Below, in pieces: positions 52,789 through 61,018 of a stretch of DNA of 64,000 nt. The notes below the pieces were generated by a model. The model made no database searches. It worked only from the letters and a program-made list of their open reading frames with translations, and had not been told where the DNA came from. The DNA comes from Johnsonella sp. (lineage in GTDB: Bacteria > Bacillota > Clostridia > Lachnospirales > Lachnospiraceae). Position 1 is the stretch's first letter. Each line of letters opens with the position of its first letter. Location: NCBI GenBank assembly GCA_030529445.1, contig JAUMWW010000006.1:1-64000 (forward strand), written 5' to 3'. The position numbers and the translations under genes are program-made.

Positions 52789-53941
52789 AGTATATGAATT
52801 GTACGCGCCCTGCCATTTCGGCATGGAGGCGGTGCTCAAAAAGGAAATTTTGGATATCGGATATGAAATCAGCAGAACGATGGACGGCAGAGTTTATTTT
52901 ATCGGAGACGACGAGGCGATTGTACGCTCCAATCTTTGGCTGAGGACGGCGGAGAGGGTGATGATTCATGTTGCGGAATTTGAAGCCCTTTCTTATGATG
53001 CGCTTTTTGAAGCGGTAAAGGCGATAGAATGGGAAAGCTATTTGCCGAAAAATGCGAAGTTTTGGGTGAGCAAGGTGACCTCGGTAAAGAGTGCGCTCTT
53101 TTCGCCCTCGGATATTCAGTCCATCGTAAAGAAGGCGATTGTCGAGAGGCTGAAATCCGTCTATCGTATTTCATGGTTCGAAGAGGACGGAGAGAGCTAT
53201 CCTCTCAGGGTCAGCCTGATAAAAGACAGGGTAACGATAGGACTGGATACGAGCGGAGAATCGCTTCACCGCAGGGGATATCGAAAGCTGGCGGCTAAGG
53301 CACCGATTACGGAGACCTTGGCGGCAGCGCTGATCATGCTGACGCCTTGGAAGAGGGACAGGATCCTGATCGATCCTTTTTGCGGAAGCGGGACCTTTGT
53401 CATCGAGGCTGCCATGATGGCGATGAATATGGCTCCGGGCTTGAACAGAGAGTTTCTTTCTCAGCATTGGAGCAATCTGATTCCGAAGAAGCTCTGGTAT
53501 GAAAGCATGGATGAGGCGGCTGAAGAGATGGACAAAGAGATAGAGCTTGATATACAGGGATTTGATATAGATCCTATCGTATTAAGAGCTGCCAGACAGA
53601 ATGCAAAGGATGCCGGCGTGCTCGACAAGATTCATTTGCAGGAGAGAGCGGTGTCGGAGCTTTCGCATCCTAAAAAATACGGCTTCATTATCAGCAATCC
53701 TCCCTATGGGGAGAGATTGGAGGAAAAGAAGAATCTGCCTGCGATTTACAAGGCGCTGGGAGAGCGCTACAGAGCATTGGAGGATTGGTCGATGTACATT
53801 ATTTCCTCATGGGAAGAAGCGGAAAAATATATCGGAAAAACGGCGGATAAGAACAGGAAGATCTATAACGGAATGATCAAAACCTATTATTATCAGTATA
53901 TGGGCGCAAAGCCTCCGAAAAGAGGGGATAAGAGCAGATGA
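52781..53941 (+). CDS. THUMP-domain class I SAM-dependent RNA methyltransferase (RlmL/YpsC-like)
   Basis: A 386-residue protein. Residues about 1-155 hold the ferredoxin-like and THUMP RNA-binding modules, and 170-386 the methyltransferase domain with DPFCGSGTFVIEAA and the catalytic SNPPYGERL. It probably makes N2-methylguanosine in 23S rRNA, like the N-terminal half of RlmL. TTG 52781 is chosen because AAGGAG lies seven bases upstream; it overlaps the yfcE stop by eight bases. The 3' end overlaps rdgB by four bases (ATGA). Confidence 0.9.
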   Translation: MARVYELYAPCHFGMEAVLKKEILDIGYEISRTMDGRVYFIGDDEAIVRSNLWLRTAERVMIHVAEFEALSYDALFEAVKAIEWESYLPKNAKFWVSKVTSVKSALFSPSDIQSIVKKAIVERLKSVYRISWFEEDGESYPLRVSLIKDRVTIGLDTSGESLHRRGYRKLAAKAPITETLAAALIMLTPWKRDRILIDPFCGSGTFVIEAAMMAMNMAPGLNREFLSQHWSNLIPKKLWYESMDEAAEEMDKEIELDIQGFDIDPIVLRAARQNAKDAGVLDKIHLQERAVSELSHPKKYGFIISNPPYGERLEEKKNLPAIYKALGERYRALEDWSMYIISSWEEAEKYIGKTADKNRKIYNGMIKTYYYQYMGAKPPKRGDKSR

Positions 53942-54543
53942 AAAGAATTGTGTTTGCAAGTGAAAATCAGGGAAAGATCAAAGAGGTGAAGGAAATTCTC
54001 GCAGCCGAGGGATATGAGGTTCTTGCGATGTCGGAGGCGGGAATCCGTGTGGATATAGAGGAAAACGGAGAGAGCTTCCGGGAGAATGCCTATATCAAAG
54101 CCAAGGCGGTTTGGGATCTTTGCAAAGGCATCGTGATGGCGGATGATTCGGGGCTGATGATAGATTATCTGAACGGAGAGCCGGGAGTGTATTCCGCAAG
54201 ATATTTGGGAAAAGACAGCTCCTATGCATTTAAGAACCGTGAAATCATCCGGTTGATGGAAGGTGCGGATAAAGAGGAGCGCAGTGCCCGTTTTCGTGCC
54301 GATATCTGCTGTATTCTTGAAGACGGAAGCGTGCTTCATACAACGGCGGATATGGAAGGGCTGATTGCGAAGGAACCCGCGGGAGAGGGAGGCTTCGGCT
54401 ATGATCCCATATTGTATTTGCCGGAGCTTGGAAAAACCAGTGCGGAGCTTTCCGCAGAGCAGAAAAACGAGATCAGCCATAGGGGGAAAGCCTTGAGGCT
54501 GATGCGGGAGGAATTGAGAAAGAGCGGGGAGCAAAAGAAATGA
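53938..54543 (+). CDS. rdgB: Non-canonical purine NTP pyrophosphatase (RdgB/HAM1)
   Basis: A 201-residue enzyme of standard length. Motifs include FASENQGKIKEVKEIL at the N-terminus, MADDSGLMIDYLNGEPGVYSAR and GEGGFGYDPILY. It hydrolyses ITP, dITP and XTP to clear damaged purines from the pool. Four-base overlaps at both ends tie it tightly to the methyltransferase and the second phosphodiesterase gene. Confidence 0.97.
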   Translation: MKRIVFASENQGKIKEVKEILAAEGYEVLAMSEAGIRVDIEENGESFRENAYIKAKAVWDLCKGIVMADDSGLMIDYLNGEPGVYSARYLGKDSSYAFKNREIIRLMEGADKEERSARFRADICCILEDGSVLHTTADMEGLIAKEPAGEGGFGYDPILYLPELGKTSAELSAEQKNEISHRGKALRLMREELRKSGEQKK

Positions 54544-55031
54544 TGAAGATTCTGATAGTCAGTGATACACATAGACGGGATGATATATTGGAGGAAACGA
54601 TACGCAAGGAAAAGCCCTTTGATCTGCTGATTCACCTCGGGGATTCCGAGGGCAGCGAGTTGAAAATATCAAATATGCTCGATTTAGGCTCTTCTCTTGC
54701 CATCGTGCAGGGAAATAATGATTTTTTTTCAAGGCTGGAGAAGGAAATAGAGCTGAAAATAGGAAAGTACAGAGCTCTGCTTACGCACGGGCATCTTCAC
54801 GGCGTTTCCCTCGGTGTGGAACAGTTAAGGAGAGAGGCTGTATCCAGAGAATTTACGATGGCGATGTTCGGGCATACCCATAAGCCGTATTATGAAGAGA
54901 AGGACGGAATCATACTTCTGAACCCGGGCAGCCTATGTTATCCGAGGCAGGAAGGAAGAAGGGGATCCTATATGGTTATGGAGGTAGATAAAGATGGAGA
55001 AATCAAGGTTGATCTCTATTTTCGAGAATAA
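54540..55031 (+). CDS. YfcE-like metallophosphoesterase, second copy
   Basis: A 163-residue protein of the same family as the gene at 52243, but shorter and clearly diverged. Its metal motifs are IVSDTHRRDD, HLGDSEG, QGNNDFF, LTHGHLHG and FGHTHKPY. It overlaps rdgB by four bases and closes the operon. Pairing of rdgB with this phosphoesterase (YsnB type) is common in Firmicutes. The substrate is unknown. Confidence 0.92.
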   Translation: MMKILIVSDTHRRDDILEETIRKEKPFDLLIHLGDSEGSELKISNMLDLGSSLAIVQGNNDFFSRLEKEIELKIGKYRALLTHGHLHGVSLGVEQLRREAVSREFTMAMFGHTHKPYYEEKDGIILLNPGSLCYPRQEGRRGSYMVMEVDKDGEIKVDLYFRE

Positions 55032-55098
55032 TTACTATTATTATTTTACAAAATAAAAAGCTTGGAAAAAAGAATTTCTGTGAAAAAGGCTGAAAGTA

Positions 55099-55117
55099 TG
55101 CAAAATTCGATTTTGCA
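55099..55117. promoter_or_regulatory. Palindrome upstream of dps
   Basis: TGCAAAAT-TCG-ATTTTGCA is a perfect inverted repeat, 13 bases before the -35 box of dps. It may be an operator or a weak terminator hairpin for the preceding operon. Confidence 0.45.
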
Positions 55118-55129
55118 AAATCATATTGC

Positions 55130-55157
55130 TTGACTTTTGCTTTCGATATGGTATGAT
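55130..55157 (+). promoter_or_regulatory. dps promoter
   Basis: TTGACT (55130-55135), 16-base spacer, TATGAT (55152-55157). Confidence 0.7.
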
Positions 55158-55212
55158 AATCTCAGAGTTAAAATTAATTCATCAATACAAGAGATAAACG
55201 GAGGCAAATAGA

Positions 55213-55653
55213 ATGAGTAAAAAATTACATGAGAAATTAAATGAGTATTTGGCAAACCAGCAGGTAATGTATATAAAGCTTCATAATCTTCACTGGTATG
55301 TGAGCGGATCTTCTTTCTTCACACTGCATGCAAAGCTGGAGGAGCTTTATGATCAGACAGCGGAGATTATCGATGAGCTTGCGGAGAGAATGCTTGCAAT
55401 CGGTGCTTCTCCCGTAGGAAGCATGAAGAAGGCGCTTTCTCTGACCAAGGTAAAGGAGCTGGACGATAAGATAATCTCCGGAGAGGATACCGTAAGAGCG
55501 CTGCAAAATGACGTGGAGTACTGGATCAAGGACAGCAAGGAGATCGTAAAGCTTGCCGAGGATGCAGAGGATAATGTAACGGCGGATCTCTTTAACGAGT
55601 ATCTTGCGGAATATGAGAAGCTTGCATGGATGCTTAAGGCATATCTGCAGTAA
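55213..55653 (+). CDS. dps: Dps family ferritin-like protein
   Basis: A 146-residue four-helix protein. The inter-subunit ferroxidase residues are visible: His in LHNLHWYVSG, the DQTAEIIDELAERM helix with Asp and Glu, and the preceding FFTLHAKLEELYD. Dps forms a 12-mer that stores iron and shields DNA from peroxide. ACGGAGG precedes the ATG. It is monocistronic, with a palindrome near its promoter that may carry stress control. Confidence 0.93.
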   Translation: MSKKLHEKLNEYLANQQVMYIKLHNLHWYVSGSSFFTLHAKLEELYDQTAEIIDELAERMLAIGASPVGSMKKALSLTKVKELDDKIISGEDTVRALQNDVEYWIKDSKEIVKLAEDAEDNVTADLFNEYLAEYEKLAWMLKAYLQ

Positions 55654-55710
55654 GCCGGAGGAGCGGGCTTTTAGCGCGATTTCCCGACCGGAAAATCAAA
55701 AACAAATATT

Positions 55711-55752
55711 AAAAACAGACCATATCTTTGCATGAGATACGGTCTGTTTTTT
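55711..55752. terminator. Bidirectional terminator between dps and the V-ATPase operon
   Basis: AAAAACAGACC (55711-55721) pairs with GGTCTGTTTTTT (55741-55752), with a further inner TATC/GATA stem. Confidence 0.9.
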
Positions 55753-55765
55753 CGTGAGATCATTT

Positions 55766-56386
55766 TCAGGTGGACTGCTTTTGTTTCTTGATTACCTTCA
55801 GCCTCGTAAACTCCTCTCTCTCCTTCTCCTCCAAGGCGGATCCTATGTTTTGAATCAGCATCTCATAATGAGGAATCGTAATGTTTTTCAAGGCATTGGC
55901 GCGTTTTTGCGTCTTCTTGATATTGGAAGCGAGGCGGTAGGCGGAGTTTTCAATCATTGCAAGGCGGATGCAAAGATCCTTGACCTTGGTAAAATGCATC
56001 CGGGCGATATCCAGAGATTCTCGGTTTGCATAATAGCTGTATGGGGGGCTCGGCGCATCTTTTTGATATTCCACCAAAGGGATGTCCGTTCCCATGACGG
56101 AGCGGCTCTTAATCCTTACGCTGTTTTCTACGGGAAGGGAATCTGCAATATCCTTTACATATTCTATTCCCAGTTCGATATTTGCCTTCTGAAGAGCGGC
56201 ATATGCCATGGTAAAGGTCGAATCGATCTCGGTCTGCACCTCTTTTGCCTGATCGATCAGATTCATCAGCTCCCGAAAAAGAATATTCCTTTTTTTATCC
56301 ATCAGACCGTATCCCTGCTTGGCAAGGCTGAGCGAATTTTTCGCCGCAATATAATTGCCCTTTGTGGGAAAAGCGTTGGTATTCAT
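55766..56386 (-). CDS. atpD: V-type ATP synthase subunit D
   Basis: A 206-residue central-stalk subunit. The long helical hairpin is clear: N-terminal PTKGNYIAAKNSLSLAKQGYGLMDKKRN and the C-terminal helix RTQKRANALKN-type segment (KKTQKRANALKNITIP). It turns inside the A3B3 head and, with F, couples it to the rotor. It is the last gene of the operon, 12 bases after subunit B. Confidence 0.95.
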   Translation of the reverse strand: MNTNAFPTKGNYIAAKNSLSLAKQGYGLMDKKRNILFRELMNLIDQAKEVQTEIDSTFTMAYAALQKANIELGIEYVKDIADSLPVENSVRIKSRSVMGTDIPLVEYQKDAPSPPYSYYANRESLDIARMHFTKVKDLCIRLAMIENSAYRLASNIKKTQKRANALKNITIPHYEMLIQNIGSALEEKEREEFTRLKVIKKQKQST

Positions 56387-56398
56387 GGCTCTCCTTTG

Positions 56399-57820
56399 CT
56401 AGTGCTTTGCGCCCGTATCGAATGCATCCTCGGCGCAGGGAGCGTAATAGGTATCAAGTATTTTTGTATCGACTCGGTCAAGTTCGGATTTCGGCATCAG
56501 ACCGAGCAGCCTCCAGCCGAGATCGAGGGTTTCCTGAATGCTCCTGTTTTCTTCCCTGCCCTGTGCGATGAAAAACTTCTCAAATGCATTGCCGAAGCGG
56601 ATATAAGCCTTATCGATATCGGAGAGCTCGTCCTCTCCGATGACGGAGGCGAGGGCTCTTGCCTCCTGTACCTTGGCATAGGAGGAAAAAAGCTGATTTG
56701 CAAGCGCCTGATGGTCGCTCCTGGTATAGCCCTCTCCGATGCCGTCCTTCATCAGCCTGGAGAGAGAGGGAAGGACGCTGATCGGAGGATAGAGGTTTGC
56801 TCCGAAGAGCTTCCTGTCGAGTACGATCTGTCCCTCGGTAATATATCCGGTAAGATCCGGGATGGGATGGGTGATATCATCTCCGGGCATCGTAAGGATG
56901 GGAATCTGTGTTACGGAGCCTTCTGCATCCTTTACGATTCCGGCACGCTCATAGATGGAAGCGAGCTCGGAATAGAGGTATCCCGGAAAGCCTTTTCGTG
57001 AGGGAATCTCTCCCTTGGAGGAGGAGACCTCGCGCATCGCTTCCGCAAATGAGGTCATATCGGTCAAAATCACGAGGATATGCATGTTTTTTTCAAAGGC
57101 GAGATATTCCGCCAGCGTGAGCGCCGCCTTCGGGGTAATCAATCGCTCCACCACGGGATCGTTTGCGAGATTGATAAATGCGGCCACATGGGAGCTGACT
57201 CCGCTTTCTTCGAAGGTGCGCCTGAAAAATTCGGCAACATCATGCTTGACGCCCATTGCGGCAAAGACGATGGCAAAGTCCTCTCTGTTTTTTGGCTGCG
57301 CCTCATCTCCCAAAGAAGCCTGCTTTACCAGCTGTGCGGCGAGAAGATCATGCGGAAGCCCGCTGCCCGAAAAGATCGGAAGCTTTTGTCCCCGGATCAG
57401 CGTGCTCAGCCCGTCGATAGCGGAAATGCCGGTTCTGATATAATTTCTGGGGTACTGCCTGCTCACGGGATTAAGAGGCTTGCCGTTGATATCGAGATGT
57501 TTTTCGTAGGGAATCGGTCCGAGATCGTCGATCGGCATACCAAGTCCGTTAAAGCTGCGTCCGAGCATCTGTGAAGAAACGCCGATTTCCATCGGCTTGC
57601 CGGTAAAGCGGGTATAGGTGTTTTGCAGAGCCATACCCTCGGTGCCCTTAAAGACCTGTATAACGGCTTTATCGGAATGGATCTCTATGATGCGTCCGAG
57701 GCGCTTATCCTCATTGGAAAGCCGTATTTCAACGATTTCCTCATATGCGGCATCTTTTACCCCCTCTAAGACGACGAGCGGCCCGTTGATATTGCTCAGA
57801 CCAAGATATTCTATGGACAT
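56399..57820 (-). CDS. atpB: V-type ATP synthase subunit B
   Basis: A 473-residue non-catalytic head subunit. Features include YPRNYIRTGISAIDGL, the degenerate P-loop position FSGSGLPHD (no Walker lysine), and PILTMPGDDITHPIPDLTGY. It alternates with subunit A in the hexameric head and forms part of each nucleotide site. Normal length. AGGAGGAC-type ribosome site overlaps the end of the atpA intergenic gap (14 bases). Confidence 0.97.
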   Translation of the reverse strand: MSIEYLGLSNINGPLVVLEGVKDAAYEEIVEIRLSNEDKRLGRIIEIHSDKAVIQVFKGTEGMALQNTYTRFTGKPMEIGVSSQMLGRSFNGLGMPIDDLGPIPYEKHLDINGKPLNPVSRQYPRNYIRTGISAIDGLSTLIRGQKLPIFSGSGLPHDLLAAQLVKQASLGDEAQPKNREDFAIVFAAMGVKHDVAEFFRRTFEESGVSSHVAAFINLANDPVVERLITPKAALTLAEYLAFEKNMHILVILTDMTSFAEAMREVSSSKGEIPSRKGFPGYLYSELASIYERAGIVKDAEGSVTQIPILTMPGDDITHPIPDLTGYITEGQIVLDRKLFGANLYPPISVLPSLSRLMKDGIGEGYTRSDHQALANQLFSSYAKVQEARALASVIGEDELSDIDKAYIRFGNAFEKFFIAQGREENRSIQETLDLGWRLLGLMPKSELDRVDTKILDTYYAPCAEDAFDTGAKH

Positions 57821-57834
57821 CGAATCTGTCCTCC

Positions 57835-59601
57835 TTATGCGTTTTTGTCAAGCACCGCCCGATAAAAGCGGTCTATATCTTTTTTATATTCCTCAAAGAG
57901 TTCCGGTTTATCATTCGGAATATCGTATTTCATTGCAATCAGCTTTTCCCATATCCCATCCTGCTTCAGTACGGAGACCGGCATGGCGCGCCGGAGAAGC
58001 TCCTTTGATTTTTGATAAAGATAGAGAATGAGCTCCATCATCTTATACTGCTTTTCCAAAGGCACGCAGGTATCTTCCTTGTGAAAGGCATTTTGCTGGA
58101 GGAAGCCGACCCGTATAACTCTGGCAATATCAAGAATCAGCTTTTGGTCATCCGGCAATACATCCGCGCCGATGAGCTTTACAATTTCCATCAGGGAAGC
58201 TTCCCTGCCCAGGAGGGAGATGATTTCATTCCTGCACTTGATAAAATCCGCTTCTACGTTTGCTTCATACCAGGGAGCAAGCTCGAAGCTGTATTCCGAA
58301 TAACTGTTCAGCCACTGAATCGCGGGGAAATGCCTTGCATAGGCGAGGCTTTTGTCAAGTCCCCAGAAGCAGCGCACGAAGCGCTTCGTGTTTTGTGTGA
58401 CCGGCTCCGAAAAATCTCCTCCCTGAGGAGATACGGCGCCGATAATCGATACGGAGCCCATGCTTTTGTTCAGGTTTTTTACCATGCCCGCTCTTTCGTA
58501 GAAGCCGGAAAGCCTTGAAGCAAGATATGCGGGAAATCCTTCTTCGGCGGGCATTTCCTCCAGTCTGCCGGAGATCTCGCGCAGAGCCTCTGCCCATCTT
58601 GAGGTGGAGTCCGCCATGATGGCAACATCATATCCCATATCCCGATAATATTCGGCAAGCGTCAGACCGGAATACAGGCTTGCCTCTCGTGCAGCCACAG
58701 GCATATTGGAAGTGTTTGCGATCAAGGTGGTCCTGTCCATCAGAGGGCGATTCGTCTTCGGGTCGATCAGCTCGGAGAATTCCTCCAATACCTGCGTCAT
58801 TTCGTTGCCGCGCTCTCCGCAGCCGATATAGATGATGATGTCGGCATTCGCCCATTTTGCAATCTGATGCTGCGTCATCGTCTTTCCCGTTCCGAATCCG
58901 CCGGGGATTGCCGCCGTTCCTCCCTTTGCCAAAGGAAAGAGTGTATCCAGTATTCTTTGTCCGGTAATCAGGGGGAGGGAGCAGGGGAGCTTTCCGGCAC
59001 TCGGTCTGGGTATGCGTATCGGCCATTTTTGCAGCATCGTAAGGGGAAGCCTGCTTTTATCCTTTTGCTCCAGAATAAGCAGAGTATCCTGAATCGTATA
59101 GCTTCCGCCTTCAACGACTTCGATCACTCGTCCCTCAAGATGGGGAGGAAGCATAACCTTATGGAGGATGGCGGGAGTTTCCTGAACCTGCGCGATCACG
59201 GCTCCTCCATAGAGATAATCGCCGGGCTTTACCGTGATCGCCGTATCCCAAAGTTTTTTCGTATCCAGAGAGTCTACATGCAGACCTCTGGGAATATAGA
59301 TTTTATCCTCTTTTCGGATTTCCTGCAGAGGTCTTTCGATGCCGTCGAAGATATTTCCCAGTATGCCGGGGGCAAGAGAAACATAGAGGGGAGTCCCGCT
59401 TCCCTGTACGAGATCTCCGGGCTTGATGCCGCCGGTCTCCTCATAAACCTGAATCGTACTCGCCTTTGCATCCAAAGCGATGACTTCACCGACCAGCCTC
59501 TCCTTTCCCACATAAACCATTTCATGCATTGTAAATCCGCAATTGCCGGAGCTTTTGACGATGGAGCCGTTGATTGCGAATATCGTTTCGGTATTATTCA
59601 T
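57835..59601 (-). CDS. atpA: V-type ATP synthase catalytic subunit A
   Basis: A 588-residue catalytic subunit. Walker A reads PGGFGTGKTMTQ, followed by the catalytic Glu region IYIGCGERGNEM and the NTSNMPVAAREASLY motif; the extra non-homologous region of A subunits is present between about 110 and 200. It hydrolyses or makes ATP. It overlaps subunit E by eight bases. Confidence 0.98.
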   Translation of the reverse strand: MNNTETIFAINGSIVKSSGNCGFTMHEMVYVGKERLVGEVIALDAKASTIQVYEETGGIKPGDLVQGSGTPLYVSLAPGILGNIFDGIERPLQEIRKEDKIYIPRGLHVDSLDTKKLWDTAITVKPGDYLYGGAVIAQVQETPAILHKVMLPPHLEGRVIEVVEGGSYTIQDTLLILEQKDKSRLPLTMLQKWPIRIPRPSAGKLPCSLPLITGQRILDTLFPLAKGGTAAIPGGFGTGKTMTQHQIAKWANADIIIYIGCGERGNEMTQVLEEFSELIDPKTNRPLMDRTTLIANTSNMPVAAREASLYSGLTLAEYYRDMGYDVAIMADSTSRWAEALREISGRLEEMPAEEGFPAYLASRLSGFYERAGMVKNLNKSMGSVSIIGAVSPQGGDFSEPVTQNTKRFVRCFWGLDKSLAYARHFPAIQWLNSYSEYSFELAPWYEANVEADFIKCRNEIISLLGREASLMEIVKLIGADVLPDDQKLILDIARVIRVGFLQQNAFHKEDTCVPLEKQYKMMELILYLYQKSKELLRRAMPVSVLKQDGIWEKLIAMKYDIPNDKPELFEEYKKDIDRFYRAVLDKNA

Positions 59602-60184
59602 TTCTTTCTCCTAACAGTTCAAACTGGAATTCCTCTTTTGCATCGGAAAGCTTTTTTTCAAAAGATTGATCGATCAGAATATTTCTTCCGGGGATCATTG
59701 TTTTGATGCCGCCTCCGAAGGAAAGCTCGCTCAAAATGATTTTGACCTCGAACTTTTTGCAGAGTTCCTCCCGGAGAGCTTCATCGGAAGGATCAAGATA
59801 AATCAGGGCTTCCTCTCCGGAAGCAAAGAGGAGAGAGGCTGCGATTTCTTCCTCCAGGAGTTTTTTATATGCTTCGGTTTTTCGAAAGCCTGCGATTTTC
59901 TGCTGCAGGAGATCAAAAAAATGCTCCTTTAATTCCTCTTTTTTTCTGCCGAGAGATCTTTTGAGATCGAGCTGAGCAAGAGAAAGCTTGATATTGAATT
60001 CTTTTTTGATTTTTTCACTTTCTGTTTGGAGGCGAAGCCCGGCAGCCCGCGCTTCTTTCCTCCGATATTCTTCCTCTGCGCCTTCATTTCTTTCCTGATG
60101 CTCTCGGAGAATGCGCTCTGCCGATTGTCTGGCATCTTCGAGACAGAAGCGGCTGAAATGTTCGAGTTTTTCTTCTATGGTCAA
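59594..60184 (-). CDS. atpE: V-type ATP synthase subunit E
   Basis: A 196-residue peripheral-stalk subunit: a long charged N-terminal helix (ERILREHQERNEGAEEEYRRKEARA) and a C-terminal globular part with GGIKTMIPGRNILIDQSFE. It holds the head still against the membrane part. TTG 60184 is used because AAGGTGG lies six bases upstream; the frame extends to another TTG at 60208 without a ribosome site. No separate subunit G/H partner is seen in the operon. Confidence 0.88.
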   Translation of the reverse strand: MTIEEKLEHFSRFCLEDARQSAERILREHQERNEGAEEEYRRKEARAAGLRLQTESEKIKKEFNIKLSLAQLDLKRSLGRKKEELKEHFFDLLQQKIAGFRKTEAYKKLLEEEIAASLLFASGEEALIYLDPSDEALREELCKKFEVKIILSELSFGGGIKTMIPGRNILIDQSFEKKLSDAKEEFQFELLGERNE

Positions 60185-60218
60185 AAGAATCCACCTTCTT
60201 TCTTTCAAATCATCATGA

Positions 60219-60527
60219 TTAAAGCTTTAATCCTATCGCCCGATTGACGTAATCGGTGATAAAATCGGGAGATCGTCCGGTGCCGTGTCTGTCCGGAATA
60301 TCGATGAAAAGCATATGTTTTTGCTCGAGCTTGATTTTATTGACCTCATCGGGAAAATCTCTCGAAAACTTTTCGGTCAGCAGGATGATTCCGATTTCGG
60401 GATCGGAAAGAGCGTTCCCGAGCGCAGTGCAAAGCTCCGCTTTGGTATGCACGATACAGCCCTCTATTCCCGCCAGACGAATCCCCGTGAGAGTATCAAT
60501 ATTATCGCTGATAAGATATAATTTCAT
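60219..60527 (-). CDS. atpF: V-type ATP synthase subunit F
   Basis: A 102-residue Rossmann-like subunit of the central stalk. The opening KLYLISDNIDTLTGIRLAGIEG and the centre IGIILLTEKF are typical. It binds subunit D and modulates ATPase activity. It lies 35 bases before atpE and 10 after atpK. Confidence 0.93.
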   Translation of the reverse strand: MKLYLISDNIDTLTGIRLAGIEGCIVHTKAELCTALGNALSDPEIGIILLTEKFSRDFPDEVNKIKLEQKHMLFIDIPDRHGTGRSPDFITDYVNRAIGLKL

Positions 60528-60537
60528 TTCTTTTTTC

Positions 60538-60966
60538 CTATAATTTTCCCAGTATCATTACGGCAATAATCAATCCGTAGAGGCAGACACCCTCCGCAAG
60601 CCCGACGAAGATCAGAGATTTTCCGAGAATGCTCTCATCCTCGCTGATTGCACCGAGTGCGGCGGAGGCTGCGGCGGATACGGCAATTCCGCCACCGAGG
60701 CAGGAAAGCCCTACTGCAAGCGCGGCGCCGATATATCCGAGCCCGGATGCGGGAGAAGAAGCGGCGCTTTCCGATGCTGCCATTGCGGTTTGCGAAAAGA
60801 TCAGCAGGGAGGAAAAAATCATGGAAAAAAGAAAGAGAATCAGATTTGCAGCAAGCGCTCTTTTATAGCGCCTTCTGCTTTTTTCTCCGATCGCATAAGC
60901 GCCGAAGGGAATGAGAATGCTAAGTGTAATTGCTGCTGTCAATAAAAGTTTTACCGTTATACTCAT
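60538..60966 (-). CDS. atpK: V-type ATP synthase subunit K (proteolipid)
   Basis: A 142-residue membrane rotor subunit with four predicted segments (about 6-26, 38-60, 76-102, 117-140). The ion-binding glutamate is in the last one (FVGLAEGVCLYG). The third segment reads GLSCLGGGIAVSAAASAA; at the position of the Na+-ligand Gln110 of Enterococcus hirae NtpK (GIAQ) this protein has Val (GIAV). The first helical hairpin is short and has no clear ion site. Proton coupling is therefore possible, but this is an inference from alignment by eye. Confidence 0.9.
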   Translation of the reverse strand: MSITVKLLLTAAITLSILIPFGAYAIGEKSRRRYKRALAANLILFLFSMIFSSLLIFSQTAMAASESAASSPASGLGYIGAALAVGLSCLGGGIAVSAAASAALGAISEDESILGKSLIFVGLAEGVCLYGLIIAVMILGKL

Positions 60967-61018
60967 TTTTTATGTTCTCCTAACTGGAATATTTATTTAT
61001 CTGTTTTTTATTGAATTT

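Noticed and set aside
55754-57001. A 415-codon plus-strand frame
   Set aside because: It is antisense to V-ATPase subunits D and B and would also cross their intergenic gap; no domain features.
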